NCBI RefSeq assembly: GCF_001428525.1
Contig: NZ_LMHW01000013.1
Coordinates: forward strand, 759,738-823,737
DNA: 64,000 bases
Reading direction: 5' to 3'
From: Flavobacterium sp. Root186
GTDB lineage: Bacteria; Bacteroidota; Bacteroidia; Flavobacteriales; Flavobacteriaceae
Made by a program: the position numbers and the translations under genes. Below are positions 9,306 to 18,207 of this stretch, piece by piece. The number at the start of each line of letters is the position of its first letter. Positions within the stretch are counted from its first letter, which is position 1. The notes under the pieces are model-generated. The model was given only the letters and a program-made list of their open reading frames with translations, was not told where the DNA came from and did not search any database.

Positions 9306-10589
9306 TTAATGAATCAACTGTACTAACTGCTTAGTAAGATTTTTTCGGGAATATTGCTGTAAACCAACACCGTTAGCTTGTAATTTTCCTTCCAAAAATT
9401 GATTATAAAAGTCCAAAATTACACTTTTTAACTTCGCTTTTTCTGAATAATCAAAAAATACGCCTGTATTGGTTTCTTTTATAATATCGGCAAAATCAGA
9501 ACCTTGTGGTCCAATTGCAATAATTGGACGATTGGAGACCATATATTCAAATAATTTTCCAGGAATAATACTTTTGGTATCTTCAGAGTTTATTTCGATT
9601 AAAAGTAAAACCTGAGACTTTTTTTGGTGGGCAATAGCTTCTTTATGCGAAACATATCCTAATAAATTTAAATAATCGTTCAGTTTAAATTCTTCGATAG
9701 AATCTAAAACTTCCTGACTTACGGCGCCAATTAATTTAATTTCGAAATGCGTTTTAAAATCTGGAATTTCCTGAAGTAATTCAACCAGACATTCCCATAA
9801 AAATTTAGGATTTCTGTCGGATAAAAACGAACCTATATGAGCAAGTGTAAACTTATCATCTAAGGTTTGTTTATCAACGTTCTCAATATCGTAACCGTTT
9901 GTAATTACTGAAATTGGTTTATTGGTGATAGCCTGAAATTCGGCTTTAGTAGTTTTACTTGTTACAATTATGGTGTCAGCAGAGTTAAGTACTTTATACT
10001 CTAAGTTTTTATGTTTTTTAGTGGCATAATTGGATAAACGCAAGGCCTTATGATAACCAATCGTTGTCCATGGATCGCGGAAATCTGCAAACCATTTTAC
10101 ATTTAATTTTTCTTTTAGTTCTAAACCAATTAAGTGCAAACTGTGCGGCGGGCCCGACGTTACAATTGTATCAATATTGTTTTCTTTAATATATTTTTCA
10201 AGATAGGAAACAGAAGGTTTTACCCAAAAAACTCTCGCATCAGGAATAAAAAGATTTCCACGTACCCAAAGAAAAGCTTTGTCTAAAAAGGTCTGTTTTT
10301 TTTTATGTGGAAAAATTCCAGAACTGATTTTTTTGGTCTTATTTTTTGAAAAAACAGAAGCTAACTGGTAAGGCTCCCAAATTTTATTTTTAAGAACAAT
10401 TACTTTATCAGATATTTCGCTCACTAAGCCTTCATCAACAATTGGATAAGTTGGATTTTCCGGAACATAAACAATAGGCTGAACGCCAAAGTCTGGCAGA
10501 TATTTTACAAATTTCAGCCAGCGCTGTACTCCCGGCCCACCAGCTGGAGGAAAGTAATAGGTTATAATTAAGAGCTTTTTTTGTTCCAA
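9306..10589 (-). CDS. Glycosyltransferase, GT4-like fold
   Basis: A 427-residue soluble enzyme with GT-B (two Rossmann domains) features. The N-terminal motif YYFPPAGGPGVQRWLKFVKY is typical of GT4 enzymes. An acceptor-side motif ADFRDPWTTIGYHK lies near 165-180, and the C-terminal donor-site region is GKLFEYMVSNRPIIAIG. Such enzymes transfer a sugar from a nucleotide-sugar to a growing glycan at the cytoplasmic face of the membrane. The start appears to be TTG (10589), since no ATG lies near the conserved N-terminus. It is 38 bp from the small membrane gene and 77 bp from the flippase, so probably co-transcribed with them. Confidence 0.88.
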   Translation of the reverse strand: MEQKKLLIITYYFPPAGGPGVQRWLKFVKYLPDFGVQPIVYVPENPTYPIVDEGLVSEISDKVIVLKNKIWEPYQLASVFSKNKTKKISSGIFPHKKKQTFLDKAFLWVRGNLFIPDARVFWVKPSVSYLEKYIKENNIDTIVTSGPPHSLHLIGLELKEKLNVKWFADFRDPWTTIGYHKALRLSNYATKKHKNLEYKVLNSADTIIVTSKTTKAEFQAITNKPISVITNGYDIENVDKQTLDDKFTLAHIGSFLSDRNPKFLWECLVELLQEIPDFKTHFEIKLIGAVSQEVLDSIEEFKLNDYLNLLGYVSHKEAIAHQKKSQVLLLIEINSEDTKSIIPGKLFEYMVSNRPIIAIGPQGSDFADIIKETNTGVFFDYSEKAKLKSVILDFYNQFLEGKLQANGVGLQQYSRKNLTKQLVQLIH

Positions 10590-10627
10590 GGAAAATCGTT
10601 TATTATTTTAAAGTGCGAAGTTAAAGT

Positions 10628-10879
10628 TTATTTTAAAGCTAATTTCTTATATACTTTATATATAATGTAAATTAAAAGTAAGCAGTTTAAGAAAATCCAA
10701 AAATTATAAAAACCCCAGACAATTTTATATTCAGTTTTCATACTTGAAAAACTAAAATATTCTCCTTGGCTTTCATTGTAAAAGTCATCATATCCCATCA
10801 TATAAATTCCGCAAAAAACAAATACGAATAAATCAAAAATGACAAAGACAACTATTTTTAAAATTTTTGAAATTAGCAT
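10628..10879 (-). CDS. Small two-span membrane protein of unknown function
   Basis: 83 residues with a hydrophobic segment near the N-terminus (ILKIVVFVIFDLFVFVFCGIY) and another near the C-terminus (IFLNCLLLIYIIYKVY), joined by a polar loop with YDDFYNESQGEYF. It starts 7 bp after the stop of the YfhO-like gene and ends 38 bp before the glycosyltransferase, so it is almost certainly in the same operon. No family was recognised. Confidence 0.7.
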   Translation of the reverse strand: MLISKILKIVVFVIFDLFVFVFCGIYMMGYDDFYNESQGEYFSFSSMKTEYKIVWGFYNFWIFLNCLLLIYIIYKVYKKLALK

Positions 10880-10886
10880 CTAAAAA

Positions 10887-13349
10887 TTAGACTTTAAATT
10901 CACTCTTATTTGGTTTCTGTTTTTTTCGCTCAAAATAAATACCTCCAATTAAAAGTACAAACATTCCAATTGAACTTACAAGATTAATTGTTCCACCTGT
11001 TTTAATAACCTGCGGTTCAAACTTAAATTCGATTTTATGTTTTCCTTCCGGAATTTCCATTGCTCTTAAAACATAATCAACTGGAAAATGATCTGTCAAT
11101 TTTCCGTCTATATAAGCATTCCAGCCATTTTTATAATAGATTTCAGAAAAAACAGCTAAACCATCTTTTGCATTATCTGATTGATATTTGATATAGTTTG
11201 GCTTGTACTGAACTACTTTAATTGTTCCGGTTGTGTCCCATTGCTTCTTCATTCGGGCATTTTGAAATTTACTTTCATGCTCATGCACGTTAAAAACAGC
11301 CACTTTTTTAGTATCAATATGATCTAAAGCTTTCATTACATCATCTGGTTTATTTACAAGTTTAACTGCACTTACAAACCAAGCATTTCCATTTGCATCA
11401 GGATTAACTGCTGGTATTGGTGCACCTGTAGAATCAGCCTGAATTACATACTTAACATTTAACATGTTAAGCACTTCAAGATTCATATTTTTTGATCTAT
11501 TACCAATTTGGTAATCAAACAATTGCTGCATTCTTCTTGGTTTTGCAGCATGATATCCTCCAATAGAATGGTGGAAATAAGAAGCTGTCGCACTCGACAT
11601 GTTTCCATCTATATCAAAAACTCTGTAATGAGTTGTATCTTCTAAAATTTTAGCATCAGCAGGTGTTTCCTGAAAAGGAGCTGCAATTTGAACAGGGCTG
11701 ACAAAATCTTTCGCAGAAACATATTTTTTATCTACAAAAAACAAATCAAAAATCATTAAAAGAGCAACGATAACTAAAGTTGTTGTCTGCGAAAATTTGT
11801 TTTTAATAAACAGCCATAAAGTTCCAAATGTTACTAAGATAAAGAATCCTGAACGCAGCAAATCTGCAGAATATAAAGACTTTCTATCTTCTATTAAAAC
11901 ATCAACAAATTCTTGTCCGTACATCTGAAGAAAATAGTTGTCACTGCTTCCTGAAAAATGGAAGAAACCTTTGGCAATTACTAAAATTAAAATAACTCCC
12001 AATCCAAAAACTCCAGTTTGTACAAGCGCTTTTTGTTGTAATTTAGGTTCGTCTTTTGCTTTAAAAAACGACTGAATTCCCATTACTGCTAAAACTGGTA
12101 AACATAATTCTAAGATTACCTGAATAGATGATACAGCTCTAAACTTATCATACATTGGCACATAATCAATAAAGAAATCTGTTAACAGTGAGAAATTTTT
12201 TCCCCAGGAAAGTATTAACGAGAATAATGCTCCTGAAAGAAAAACATATTTAATTTTTCGGTCATCAATAAATAAAGCTAAGACTGCCAAAAAGAATACT
12301 ACAATTCCAATGTACGCCGGAGCAGCAACAATTGGCTGATCTCCCCAATAAGCAGGCATTGCTGAAACAAAATTTTCTGCCTTAGAAGGTTCTACATTAT
12401 GATCAGTCATAAATGTATACATACTACTGTCTTTACCTATATTTTCATGATTGGAACCTCCAAAAAGTCTTGGAGCAATTAGATTGAAACTTTCGGCAAT
12501 TCCGTAACTGTATTCCGTAATATACTCACGGCTTAAAGCGTTTTCATTTTCTTTTTTACCTCCGTCAGGATTGAAAGTTAATTCGCTGTTGCTTCGTGTA
12601 CTAAACTTAGCATATTCACTTGTTGCCAATAAATTTCCTGCATTAGCACCAATTGCAAAAATTCCGGCTACAGCCAAAGTTCCAATTGCAATTAAAAGCG
12701 GTTTGTATTCTTTATCTTTTATAAAAGTAAAAGCAAAATAACCTGAAAGTATCAATAAAAAAATCAATAAATAATAGGTCATTTGAAAGTGGTTTGCATT
12801 AACTTCTAACGCTACCGCAAACATGGTGAGCAAACCTCCCCAAATATATTTTTTTTGAAAAACAAGTATAAATCCGGCAATAACCAATGGCATATAAGCA
12901 ATTGCATGCGCTTTTGCATTATGTCCAACACCCAGAATAATAATTAAATAGGTAGAAAAACCAAACGCAATCGCGCCGATAAAAGCTTTTAAAGGATCTG
13001 TTTTTAAAACTAACAACAAACCATAAAACCCTAAGAAATACAGAAACAAATAATCAGCCGGACGAGGTAAAAAACGCAAAACATCATCTATTTTACCCAC
13101 AAAATCGTTTGGATAATTTGCTCCTAACTGATATGTAGGCATTCCGCCAAAAGCAGAATTTGTCCAATAAGGCTCTGCATGTTCTGCTGCTCTAAAGTCA
13201 TTTTGCTCTTTGGCCATTCCAGTGTATTGAGCAATATCTGACTGGTAAATTTGTTTTCCCTGCAGAACAGGATAAAAGTAAATTAATGAAACGAGAATGA
13301 AGCCCAGGATTACAAGGGCGTGCGGATAGAATTTATTTACTATTTTCAA
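10887..13349 (-). CDS. YfhO-like polytopic membrane protein (GT-C-like glycosyltransferase fold)
   Basis: An 820-residue protein with a dozen or more membrane segments, a long periplasmic C-terminal region (about 570-790) and a final span (ISSIGMFVLLIGGIYF). The first loop has QSDIAQYTGMAKEQNDFR, carrying the acidic residues found after the first span in GT-C enzymes. The family (bacterial membrane protein YfhO) includes proteins that glycosylate lipids or teichoic acids using lipid-linked sugars. Its neighbours agree with that. The start is TTG, since an in-frame stop lies a few codons upstream. A candidate -7 box lies at 13396-13403. Confidence 0.85.
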   Translation of the reverse strand: MKIVNKFYPHALVILGFILVSLIYFYPVLQGKQIYQSDIAQYTGMAKEQNDFRAAEHAEPYWTNSAFGGMPTYQLGANYPNDFVGKIDDVLRFLPRPADYLFLYFLGFYGLLLVLKTDPLKAFIGAIAFGFSTYLIIILGVGHNAKAHAIAYMPLVIAGFILVFQKKYIWGGLLTMFAVALEVNANHFQMTYYLLIFLLILSGYFAFTFIKDKEYKPLLIAIGTLAVAGIFAIGANAGNLLATSEYAKFSTRSNSELTFNPDGGKKENENALSREYITEYSYGIAESFNLIAPRLFGGSNHENIGKDSSMYTFMTDHNVEPSKAENFVSAMPAYWGDQPIVAAPAYIGIVVFFLAVLALFIDDRKIKYVFLSGALFSLILSWGKNFSLLTDFFIDYVPMYDKFRAVSSIQVILELCLPVLAVMGIQSFFKAKDEPKLQQKALVQTGVFGLGVILILVIAKGFFHFSGSSDNYFLQMYGQEFVDVLIEDRKSLYSADLLRSGFFILVTFGTLWLFIKNKFSQTTTLVIVALLMIFDLFFVDKKYVSAKDFVSPVQIAAPFQETPADAKILEDTTHYRVFDIDGNMSSATASYFHHSIGGYHAAKPRRMQQLFDYQIGNRSKNMNLEVLNMLNVKYVIQADSTGAPIPAVNPDANGNAWFVSAVKLVNKPDDVMKALDHIDTKKVAVFNVHEHESKFQNARMKKQWDTTGTIKVVQYKPNYIKYQSDNAKDGLAVFSEIYYKNGWNAYIDGKLTDHFPVDYVLRAMEIPEGKHKIEFKFEPQVIKTGGTINLVSSIGMFVLLIGGIYFERKKQKPNKSEFKV

Positions 13350-13395
13350 TTTTGGCTGGTTTGGTTAAATGATGAATCCTAATACTACAAGGATG

Positions 13396-13403
13396 CAAAC
13401 TTA
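13396..13403 (-). promoter_or_regulatory. Candidate -7 box of the YfhO-like gene
   Basis: CAAACTTA on the plus strand reads TAAGTTTG on the minus strand, a perfect TAnnTTTG box 47 bases before the start codon. It overlaps the DUF4834 stop codon, so the glycan genes may have their own promoter. Confidence 0.4.
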
Positions 13404-13694
13404 ATCTATTTCTTCGTAATCAACATAATCGCCCACCTTTTTGGTTTCACGCGGCTTTTTGGCATTAGCAGTATTAATGATTATTTCATCATTATTGTTA
13501 TTACGTGTTTGCTGCCAAGAATTATCCTGACCGTATTGTTGTTGTCTTTGAAAATTTTCTCCTGCTTTTTCAACCGCCTTTTTAACTAATACCGGCAAAA
13601 AGATTCGGGCTAAAAATTTAAAAATATAATAAAACGCAATAATCCACATTATCGTTTTAAACAAATTTGTAAAAGATGCTTCTTGCATGATCAT
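13401..13694 (-). CDS. DUF4834 family membrane-anchored protein
   Basis: About 97 residues. One hydrophobic segment (LFKTIMWIIAFYYIFKFLARIFLPVLV) near the N-terminus is followed by an amphipathic basic stretch (KKAVEKAGENFQRQQQ) and a disordered Asn/Gln-rich tail ending in an acidic VGDYVDYEEID. This is the typical layout of DUF4834, a small family common in Flavobacteriia with no known function. The open frame reaches a TTG at 13709, but that overlaps the -7 box at 13707-13714. The ATG at 13694 or the one at 13688 (MQEASF) is the likely start. Confidence 0.8.
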   Translation of the reverse strand: MIMQEASFTNLFKTIMWIIAFYYIFKFLARIFLPVLVKKAVEKAGENFQRQQQYGQDNSWQQTRNNNNDEIIINTANAKKPRETKKVGDYVDYEEID

Positions 13695-13706
13695 ATAATT
13701 TTTTTC

Positions 13707-13714
13707 CAAAATTA
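13707..13714 (-). promoter_or_regulatory. -7 box TAATTTTG of the DUF4834 gene
   Basis: The plus strand reads CAAAATTA, a perfect TAnnTTTG on the minus strand 13 bases before the ATG at 13694. It is the first promoter of the leftward glycan cluster. Confidence 0.5.
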
Positions 13715-13769
13715 GTAAATCCGTTGTTTAAAATTAAAATATCAATCTTAAATAAATAATAAAATATAG

Positions 13770-13777
13770 TACATTTG
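13770..13777 (+). promoter_or_regulatory. -7 box TACATTTG of the outer-membrane protein gene
   Basis: A perfect TAnnTTTG box 35 bases before the ATG at 13813. Confidence 0.55.
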
Positions 13778-13812
13778 AAATGCGTTATAGCTTTTAATCA
13801 AAAAATACATTT

Positions 13813-14784
13813 ATGTTGAAAATTAAAAACTTACTCTTTGCGTTTCTTTTTTTAATACCACAATTTTTCTTCGCACAATATACAGATGTGATTAATTCGA
13901 ATCGTCCGGGAGAAACTATGTCGGCTTATGCGGTTGGAAAATCAGTTATTCAGGGCGAAATTGGTGTTTATGGCATTAAAGAAAAACACGATTTATTAGA
14001 TTATGACGCTACCGGTTTTGGTACAGATTTAACCGTTAGGTATGGTGCTTTTTTTGAGCAGCTGGAATTTATTTTAGATGTTCAGTATCAAATGGAAAAC
14101 TTTGATACTCCATATACCAGCTACAAAAAAAATAATTTCAGACAGACCGTTTTAGGAGCAAAATACCTAATTTATGATCCTTATAAAAACTACAAAAAAG
14201 AAGCTAATATCTATAGCTACAAAGCAAACCACAGTTTTCAATGGCGCGAACTAATTCCGGCTGTTTCTATTTTTGCCGGTGCAAATTTTGTTGGCGCAGA
14301 TAATCCATATTATTTTTCTCCAAATGGAGATATTTCCCCAAAAGTTGCCTTAGTTACTCAAAACTTATTTGGCGGCGGAAGATGGGTTTTTGTAACCAAT
14401 ATTATTGCAGATTATATTGGTACTGATTACCCAAGTTATGGTTATATTTTAACTTTAACACACGGATTTAATGACAAATGGTCTGGTTTTGTTGAAAATC
14501 AAGGATACAAAAGCGATTTTTACAGTGATGCCATTGTTCGCGGCGGTGCGGCCTATCTCTTGTCTCCAAATATGCAGGTTGACGCTTCTATAAGTACTAA
14601 TTTCAAAAACACACCTTCTATTTTATATGGAGGAGTTGGATTTTCGTGGAGATATGACGGATGGTACAAGGAAAAACAAATCGCTAATAAAAACAAAGAC
14701 AAAGCGAAGAAAAATTCAGATAATAAAGAAGAACAAATAGATTATCAGGAAAAAGAAAGAAAACGTAAAGCTAAATACGAATAA
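13813..14784 (+). CDS. Outer-membrane beta-barrel protein, phenol-degradation MetA/transporter-like
   Basis: 323 residues with a signal peptide (LFAFLFLIPQFFFAQ) and then DVINSNRPGETMSAYAVGKSV, the start typical of the putative MetA-pathway transporter family. Aromatic-rich alternating strands follow (FFEQLEFILDVQYQME, RWVFVTNIIADYIG), consistent with an outer-membrane barrel. The last 40 residues are strongly charged (KNKDKAKKNSDNKEEQ), an unusual tail for a barrel and probably disordered. The family name comes from gene neighbourhoods in proteobacteria and does not prove a role in phenol breakdown. The next gene begins 43 bp downstream, so the two may be co-transcribed. Confidence 0.7.
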   Translation: MLKIKNLLFAFLFLIPQFFFAQYTDVINSNRPGETMSAYAVGKSVIQGEIGVYGIKEKHDLLDYDATGFGTDLTVRYGAFFEQLEFILDVQYQMENFDTPYTSYKKNNFRQTVLGAKYLIYDPYKNYKKEANIYSYKANHSFQWRELIPAVSIFAGANFVGADNPYYFSPNGDISPKVALVTQNLFGGGRWVFVTNIIADYIGTDYPSYGYILTLTHGFNDKWSGFVENQGYKSDFYSDAIVRGGAAYLLSPNMQVDASISTNFKNTPSILYGGVGFSWRYDGWYKEKQIANKNKDKAKKNSDNKEEQIDYQEKERKRKAKYE

Positions 14785-14827
14785 ATTTAATAATCAAACC
14801 TTTTAAAGAGGAGCTAATACCACCTTA

Positions 14828-15946
14828 ATGATTACAATAAAAGAAGCCAAAACTAAAAAAGAACTAACCGAATATATAAAATTTCCGTTCTCACTTTATA
14901 AAGACAATCCGTATTGGGTTCCTCCTATTATTGCTGATGAATTAGAATCTTTTGATAAAACTAAAAATCCTGCTTTTGATAATGCAGAAGCTTATTTTTA
15001 TCTAGCTTACAAAGACAATAAAATTGTTGGACGAATTACGGCTATTATAAACTGGGCAGAAGTAAATAATCAGCATAAGAGGAAAGTTCGTTTTGGATGG
15101 TTTGATGTTATTGATGATATCGAGGTTACTAAAGCACTTCTTGAAAAAGTTTACGAATTAGGAAGAAAACATAATCTAGAACATACCGAAGGCCCAATGG
15201 GGTTTTCTAACTTAGATAAAGTTGGAGTTCTGACGGAAGGCTACGACCAGATGGGAACCATGATTACCTGGTATAACAATCCTTATTATGTTACTCATTT
15301 TGAACAATTAGGATTTCAAATTGAGAAAGAATATATCGAAAGTATTTTCCCTTTCTCTAATGTAAAACCAGAATTTTTCCTGAAAGCTCAGGAACTAATT
15401 AAAAAACGTTACGGACTTCGATCGTTAACTTTCACCAAAACAAAAGACATAATGCCGCATGTGGACAAGATGTTTGATTTGTTTAATGAATCTTATGCTA
15501 AACTAGCTTCTTTTGTGGCGATTTCAGATGTTCAAAAAGAATATTTTAAAAAGAAATACATCAGCTTTATCAATCCTGAATATATAAAGTTTGTAGTGGA
15601 TAAAGATGATAATTTAGTTGCTTTTAGTATTGTGATGCCAAGCTTTTCAGATGCCCTACAAAAAGCTAAAGGAAAACTTTTTCCGTTTGGCTTTCTTCAT
15701 CTTTTAAAGGCAAGAAAGAAAAGTAAAGATGTTGTTTTTTACCTTATTGGAGTTCATCCTGATTACCAAAATAAAGGTGTTACAGCTATTATTTTTGATG
15801 AATATTTCAAAACTTTTTCTGAAAAAGGAATTCAAAATTGCATTAGAACTCCAGAATTAGCTGAAAACACCGCAATTCATTTACTTTGGAAAAACTTTGA
15901 CCCAAAAATTCACTGCCAGAGAAAGACTTATTTGAAGTACTTATAA
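14828..15946 (+). CDS. GNAT-fold acyltransferase-like protein
   Basis: 372 residues without signal peptide or membrane spans. It looks like two GNAT-related halves. The first half includes AYFYLAYKDNKIVGRITAIINW; the C-terminal half has FYLIGVHPDYQNKGVTAIIFDEYFKTF, resembling the acetyl-CoA-binding motif A (V-H-P-x-Y-Q-x-K-G). The region EGPMGFSNLDKVGVLTEGYD is characteristic of a family widespread in Bacteroidota and usually annotated only as GNAT or hypothetical. The acceptor is unknown. A strong terminator follows at 15992-16026. Confidence 0.65.
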   Translation: MITIKEAKTKKELTEYIKFPFSLYKDNPYWVPPIIADELESFDKTKNPAFDNAEAYFYLAYKDNKIVGRITAIINWAEVNNQHKRKVRFGWFDVIDDIEVTKALLEKVYELGRKHNLEHTEGPMGFSNLDKVGVLTEGYDQMGTMITWYNNPYYVTHFEQLGFQIEKEYIESIFPFSNVKPEFFLKAQELIKKRYGLRSLTFTKTKDIMPHVDKMFDLFNESYAKLASFVAISDVQKEYFKKKYISFINPEYIKFVVDKDDNLVAFSIVMPSFSDALQKAKGKLFPFGFLHLLKARKKSKDVVFYLIGVHPDYQNKGVTAIIFDEYFKTFSEKGIQNCIRTPELAENTAIHLLWKNFDPKIHCQRKTYLKYL

Positions 15947-15949
15947 AAG

Positions 15950-15985
15950 TTTTCAGTCGCAGTTTTCAGTGTTCAGTTTTCTGTA
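15950..15985. repeat. CAGTCGCAGTTTTCAGT phrase repeat
   Basis: The gap after the GNAT gene contains CAGTCGCAGTTTTCAGTG followed by TTCAGTTTTCTG. The same phrase recurs at 37467-37483, so it belongs to a dispersed intergenic repeat family. Confidence 0.5.
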
Positions 15986-15991
15986 AACATA

Positions 15992-16026
15992 AAAAATCCA
16001 TTCGCCCCCAAAACGAATGGATTTTT
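15992..16026. terminator. Bidirectional hairpin terminator
   Basis: A 13-bp perfect stem, AAAAATCCATTCG with its complement at 16014-16026, around a 9-base loop and between convergent genes. It has A and T runs on either side, so it can work in both directions. Confidence 0.9.
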
Positions 16027-16044
16027 CACTTTAATAACAATTCA

Positions 16045-16530
16045 TTAATCCACTTTGCAATCTACTTTGGTCAGCGTATTTTTCTGATCAAATTTTAGTT
16101 TTGTTTTGTCCTTAAATGATACTTTATCATTGGCTTGTACAACATCTCCGTATCCTTCAATAAGAGTTCCGTCTTTTTGTAAAAAAACAACTTCTCTAAT
16201 TGATGAAACACCTTCAGAATTAAAAGTATAATCGGCAACTATGGTGTCGCCTTTCATATTTCCGATCAGTGTTCCTTCATTTTTATCTTTTCCTACCAAA
16301 TTATAGCTTAATTTTCCGTTTACTTCTTGGTGAGAATTTACATTAAAACTCATCTCAATTACGCTTCCATTTGCTCTCCAGGCGTAACATTGATCTCCAG
16401 CCGGTTCGGCAATTTCAGCCTCTTTTGGAGGGCTTGGTGTAATTTGTACGGGCTCTGTAGTAGTTGTTTCTTTTTTACAGGAAATAAGAACCGTTAAAAT
16501 AAGGGTCGTTAGTGTTAATACTTTTTTCAT
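16045..16530 (-). CDS. Lipoprotein of unknown function
   Basis: 161 residues with a lipoprotein signal (LTTLILTVLISC, Cys at about 18), then a Thr/Pro/Glu linker and a compact domain containing GDQCYAWRANGSVIEMSFNV and NEGTLIGNMKGDTIVADYTF. Such small beta-rich lipoproteins are common in Flavobacteria. It is a single-gene unit flanked by two hairpins with nearly the same stem sequence. No function can be assigned. Confidence 0.75.
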   Translation of the reverse strand: MKKVLTLTTLILTVLISCKKETTTTEPVQITPSPPKEAEIAEPAGDQCYAWRANGSVIEMSFNVNSHQEVNGKLSYNLVGKDKNEGTLIGNMKGDTIVADYTFNSEGVSSIREVVFLQKDGTLIEGYGDVVQANDKVSFKDKTKLKFDQKNTLTKVDCKVD

Positions 16531-16581
16531 AATGCTGAGTTTTTTATTTTGTGATTTATGAATTAAAGTTACTTTAAATAA

Positions 16582-16615
16582 AAAAAATCCATTCGTATAA
16601 CAAATGGATTTTTTT
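16582..16615. terminator. Hairpin terminator of the alpha-oxoamine synthase gene
   Basis: A stem of AAAAAATCCATT paired with AATGGATTTTTT, with a short loop. The stem is nearly the same as the one at 15992-16026. On the minus strand it ends in a T-run and closes the gene at 16655-17914. Confidence 0.8.
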
Positions 16616-16654
16616 ACATAATTTCCACTTAAGGAAATCTATTATTTAAATTAA

Positions 16655-17914
16655 TTACGAAACGTCTACTGTTGTACGTTCTGCAATTTCCTTATAAATT
16701 CCGTTAACTAATTTCTCACGAATAGCTTCAAAAGCAGTTAATGTTTCTTTGATGTCTGCTAAAGTATGAGAAGCCGTTGGAATCATTCTTAACAAAATAA
16801 TTCCTTTTGGTATAACCGGATAAACAACAATAGAAAGGAAAATACCATAGTTTTCTCTTAAATCGTTTACCATTACCATTGCTTCAGGAATACTTCCTTC
16901 TAAATAAACCGGAGTAATACAAGTATTTGTGTCTCCAATATTGAATCCTTTTTCTTTAAGACCGCTTTGTAATGCATTTACATTTTCCCAAAGTTTATCT
17001 TTAATTGAAGATGAATTACGCAATAACTCTAAACGTTTCAAAGAACCAATTGTTTGAATCATTGGCAATGCTTTTGCAAACATCTGCGAACGTAAATTGT
17101 ATTTTAAGTAATCGATAACTGTTTTATCTGCAGCAACAAAAGCTCCAATATTTGCCATTGATTTTGCAAAAGTCGAGAAGTAAACATCGATATCATCCTG
17201 AACTCCCTGCTCCTCACCTGCTCCGGCACCTGTTTTACCAAGTGTCCCAAAACCATGCGCATCATCAACTAATAAACGGAAATTGTATTTTTGCTTCATT
17301 GCAACAATTTCTTTCAGTTTTCCTTGCTGTCCGCGCATTCCAAAAACACCTTCGGTAATAAATAAAATACCTCCGCCTGTTTCTTCGGCCATTTTAGTAG
17401 CACGCTGCAGGTTTTTCTCCATACTTTCAAGATCATTGTGCTTGTATGTAAAACGTTTACCCATATGCAAACGAACACCATCAATAATACAAGCATGTGA
17501 ATCTACATCATAAACAATAATATCATTTTTTGTAACCAGGGCATCAATAATAGATACCATTCCCTGATAACCAAAATTCAACAAATAGGCTGACTCTTTC
17601 ATTACAAAATCAGCTAATTCATTTTCTAATTGTTCATGATAAGTTGTGTGTCCAGACATCATACGAGCTCCCATAGGATAAGCCGCACCATATTGAATTG
17701 CTGCTTCTGTATCTGCTTTACGAACTTCTGGATGATTAGCTAAACCTAAATAATCATTTAAACTCCAGTTTAAAATATTTTTTCCATGAAACGTCATTCT
17801 CGGACCCAACTCTCCTTCTAACTTTGGGAAAACGTAATAACCTTCTGCCTGAGAAGCCCATTTTCCTAAAGGTCCTTTATTGTCCTGAATTCTTTCGAAT
17901 AAATCTTTTACCAT
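16655..17914 (-). CDS. PLP-dependent alpha-oxoamine synthase (serine palmitoyltransferase / cysteate acyltransferase type)
   Basis: 419 residues of the KBL/BioF/SPT family, which condense an acyl-CoA or acyl-ACP with an amino acid and release CO2. Visible active-site residues are His140 in DVDSHA, Asp218 and His220 in LLVDDAHGFG, and the PLP lysine at about 251 in YFSTFAKSMANIGAF. The TFAKSMA context resembles the sphingolipid/sulfonolipid branch more than glycine C-acetyltransferase or BioF. In Flavobacteria this enzyme starts synthesis of sphingolipids, or of the sulfonolipids needed for gliding. Amino acid choice (serine or cysteate) cannot be decided by eye. It is transcribed alone, with a -7 box at 17954-17961. 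Confidence 0.75.
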   Translation of the reverse strand: MVKDLFERIQDNKGPLGKWASQAEGYYVFPKLEGELGPRMTFHGKNILNWSLNDYLGLANHPEVRKADTEAAIQYGAAYPMGARMMSGHTTYHEQLENELADFVMKESAYLLNFGYQGMVSIIDALVTKNDIIVYDVDSHACIIDGVRLHMGKRFTYKHNDLESMEKNLQRATKMAEETGGGILFITEGVFGMRGQQGKLKEIVAMKQKYNFRLLVDDAHGFGTLGKTGAGAGEEQGVQDDIDVYFSTFAKSMANIGAFVAADKTVIDYLKYNLRSQMFAKALPMIQTIGSLKRLELLRNSSSIKDKLWENVNALQSGLKEKGFNIGDTNTCITPVYLEGSIPEAMVMVNDLRENYGIFLSIVVYPVIPKGIILLRMIPTASHTLADIKETLTAFEAIREKLVNGIYKEIAERTTVDVS

Positions 17915-17953
17915 AAATATATTTTGAAGTAATAATTTTATTTATACAGGTCG

Positions 17954-17961
17954 CAAAAATA
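17954..17961 (-). promoter_or_regulatory. -7 box TATTTTTG of the alpha-oxoamine synthase gene
   Basis: The plus strand reads CAAAAATA, a perfect TAnnTTTG on the minus strand about 40 bases before the ATG at 17914. Confidence 0.5.
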
Positions 17962-18147
17962 ATGATTATTATTCTAAAATAGAGTTGGGCATTTGTTTTT
18001 ATTAAAAAAATATCAAAATATTAATTTACAAAAAATTTACATCTGCTTAAAGAATTGAATTTAAAACAATTAAGTGTAATAAAAGTGTACGCATTAATTT
18101 AATATAAAGGTTTTATTAGTAAGTATTTCATGACTTTTATCATAATA

Positions 18148-18166
18148 AAAGATAAAATAGTCCTTT
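18148..18166 (+). promoter_or_regulatory. Candidate Rrf2 operator before nirK
   Basis: AAAGATAAAATAGTCCTTT is an imperfect copy of the palindrome found before ric and rrf2 (15 of 19 positions match the ric site). It ends 41 bp before the nirK ATG, almost the same distance as at the other two genes. No perfect -7 box was seen; TATTTTTA just downstream is one mismatch away. Confidence 0.55.
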
Positions 18167-18207
18167 ATTTTTACTCCTGATTTAAAACTAAATAAAACCA
18201 AAACCTT

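Noticed and set aside
13401..13709. TTG at 13709 as start of the DUF4834 gene
   Set aside because: It overlaps a perfect -7 box at 13707-13714; ATGs at 13694 and 13688 follow.
17152..17513. ORFs opposite or within the alpha-oxoamine synthase gene
   Set aside because: Shadow frames of a well-conserved enzyme; no recognisable domain.
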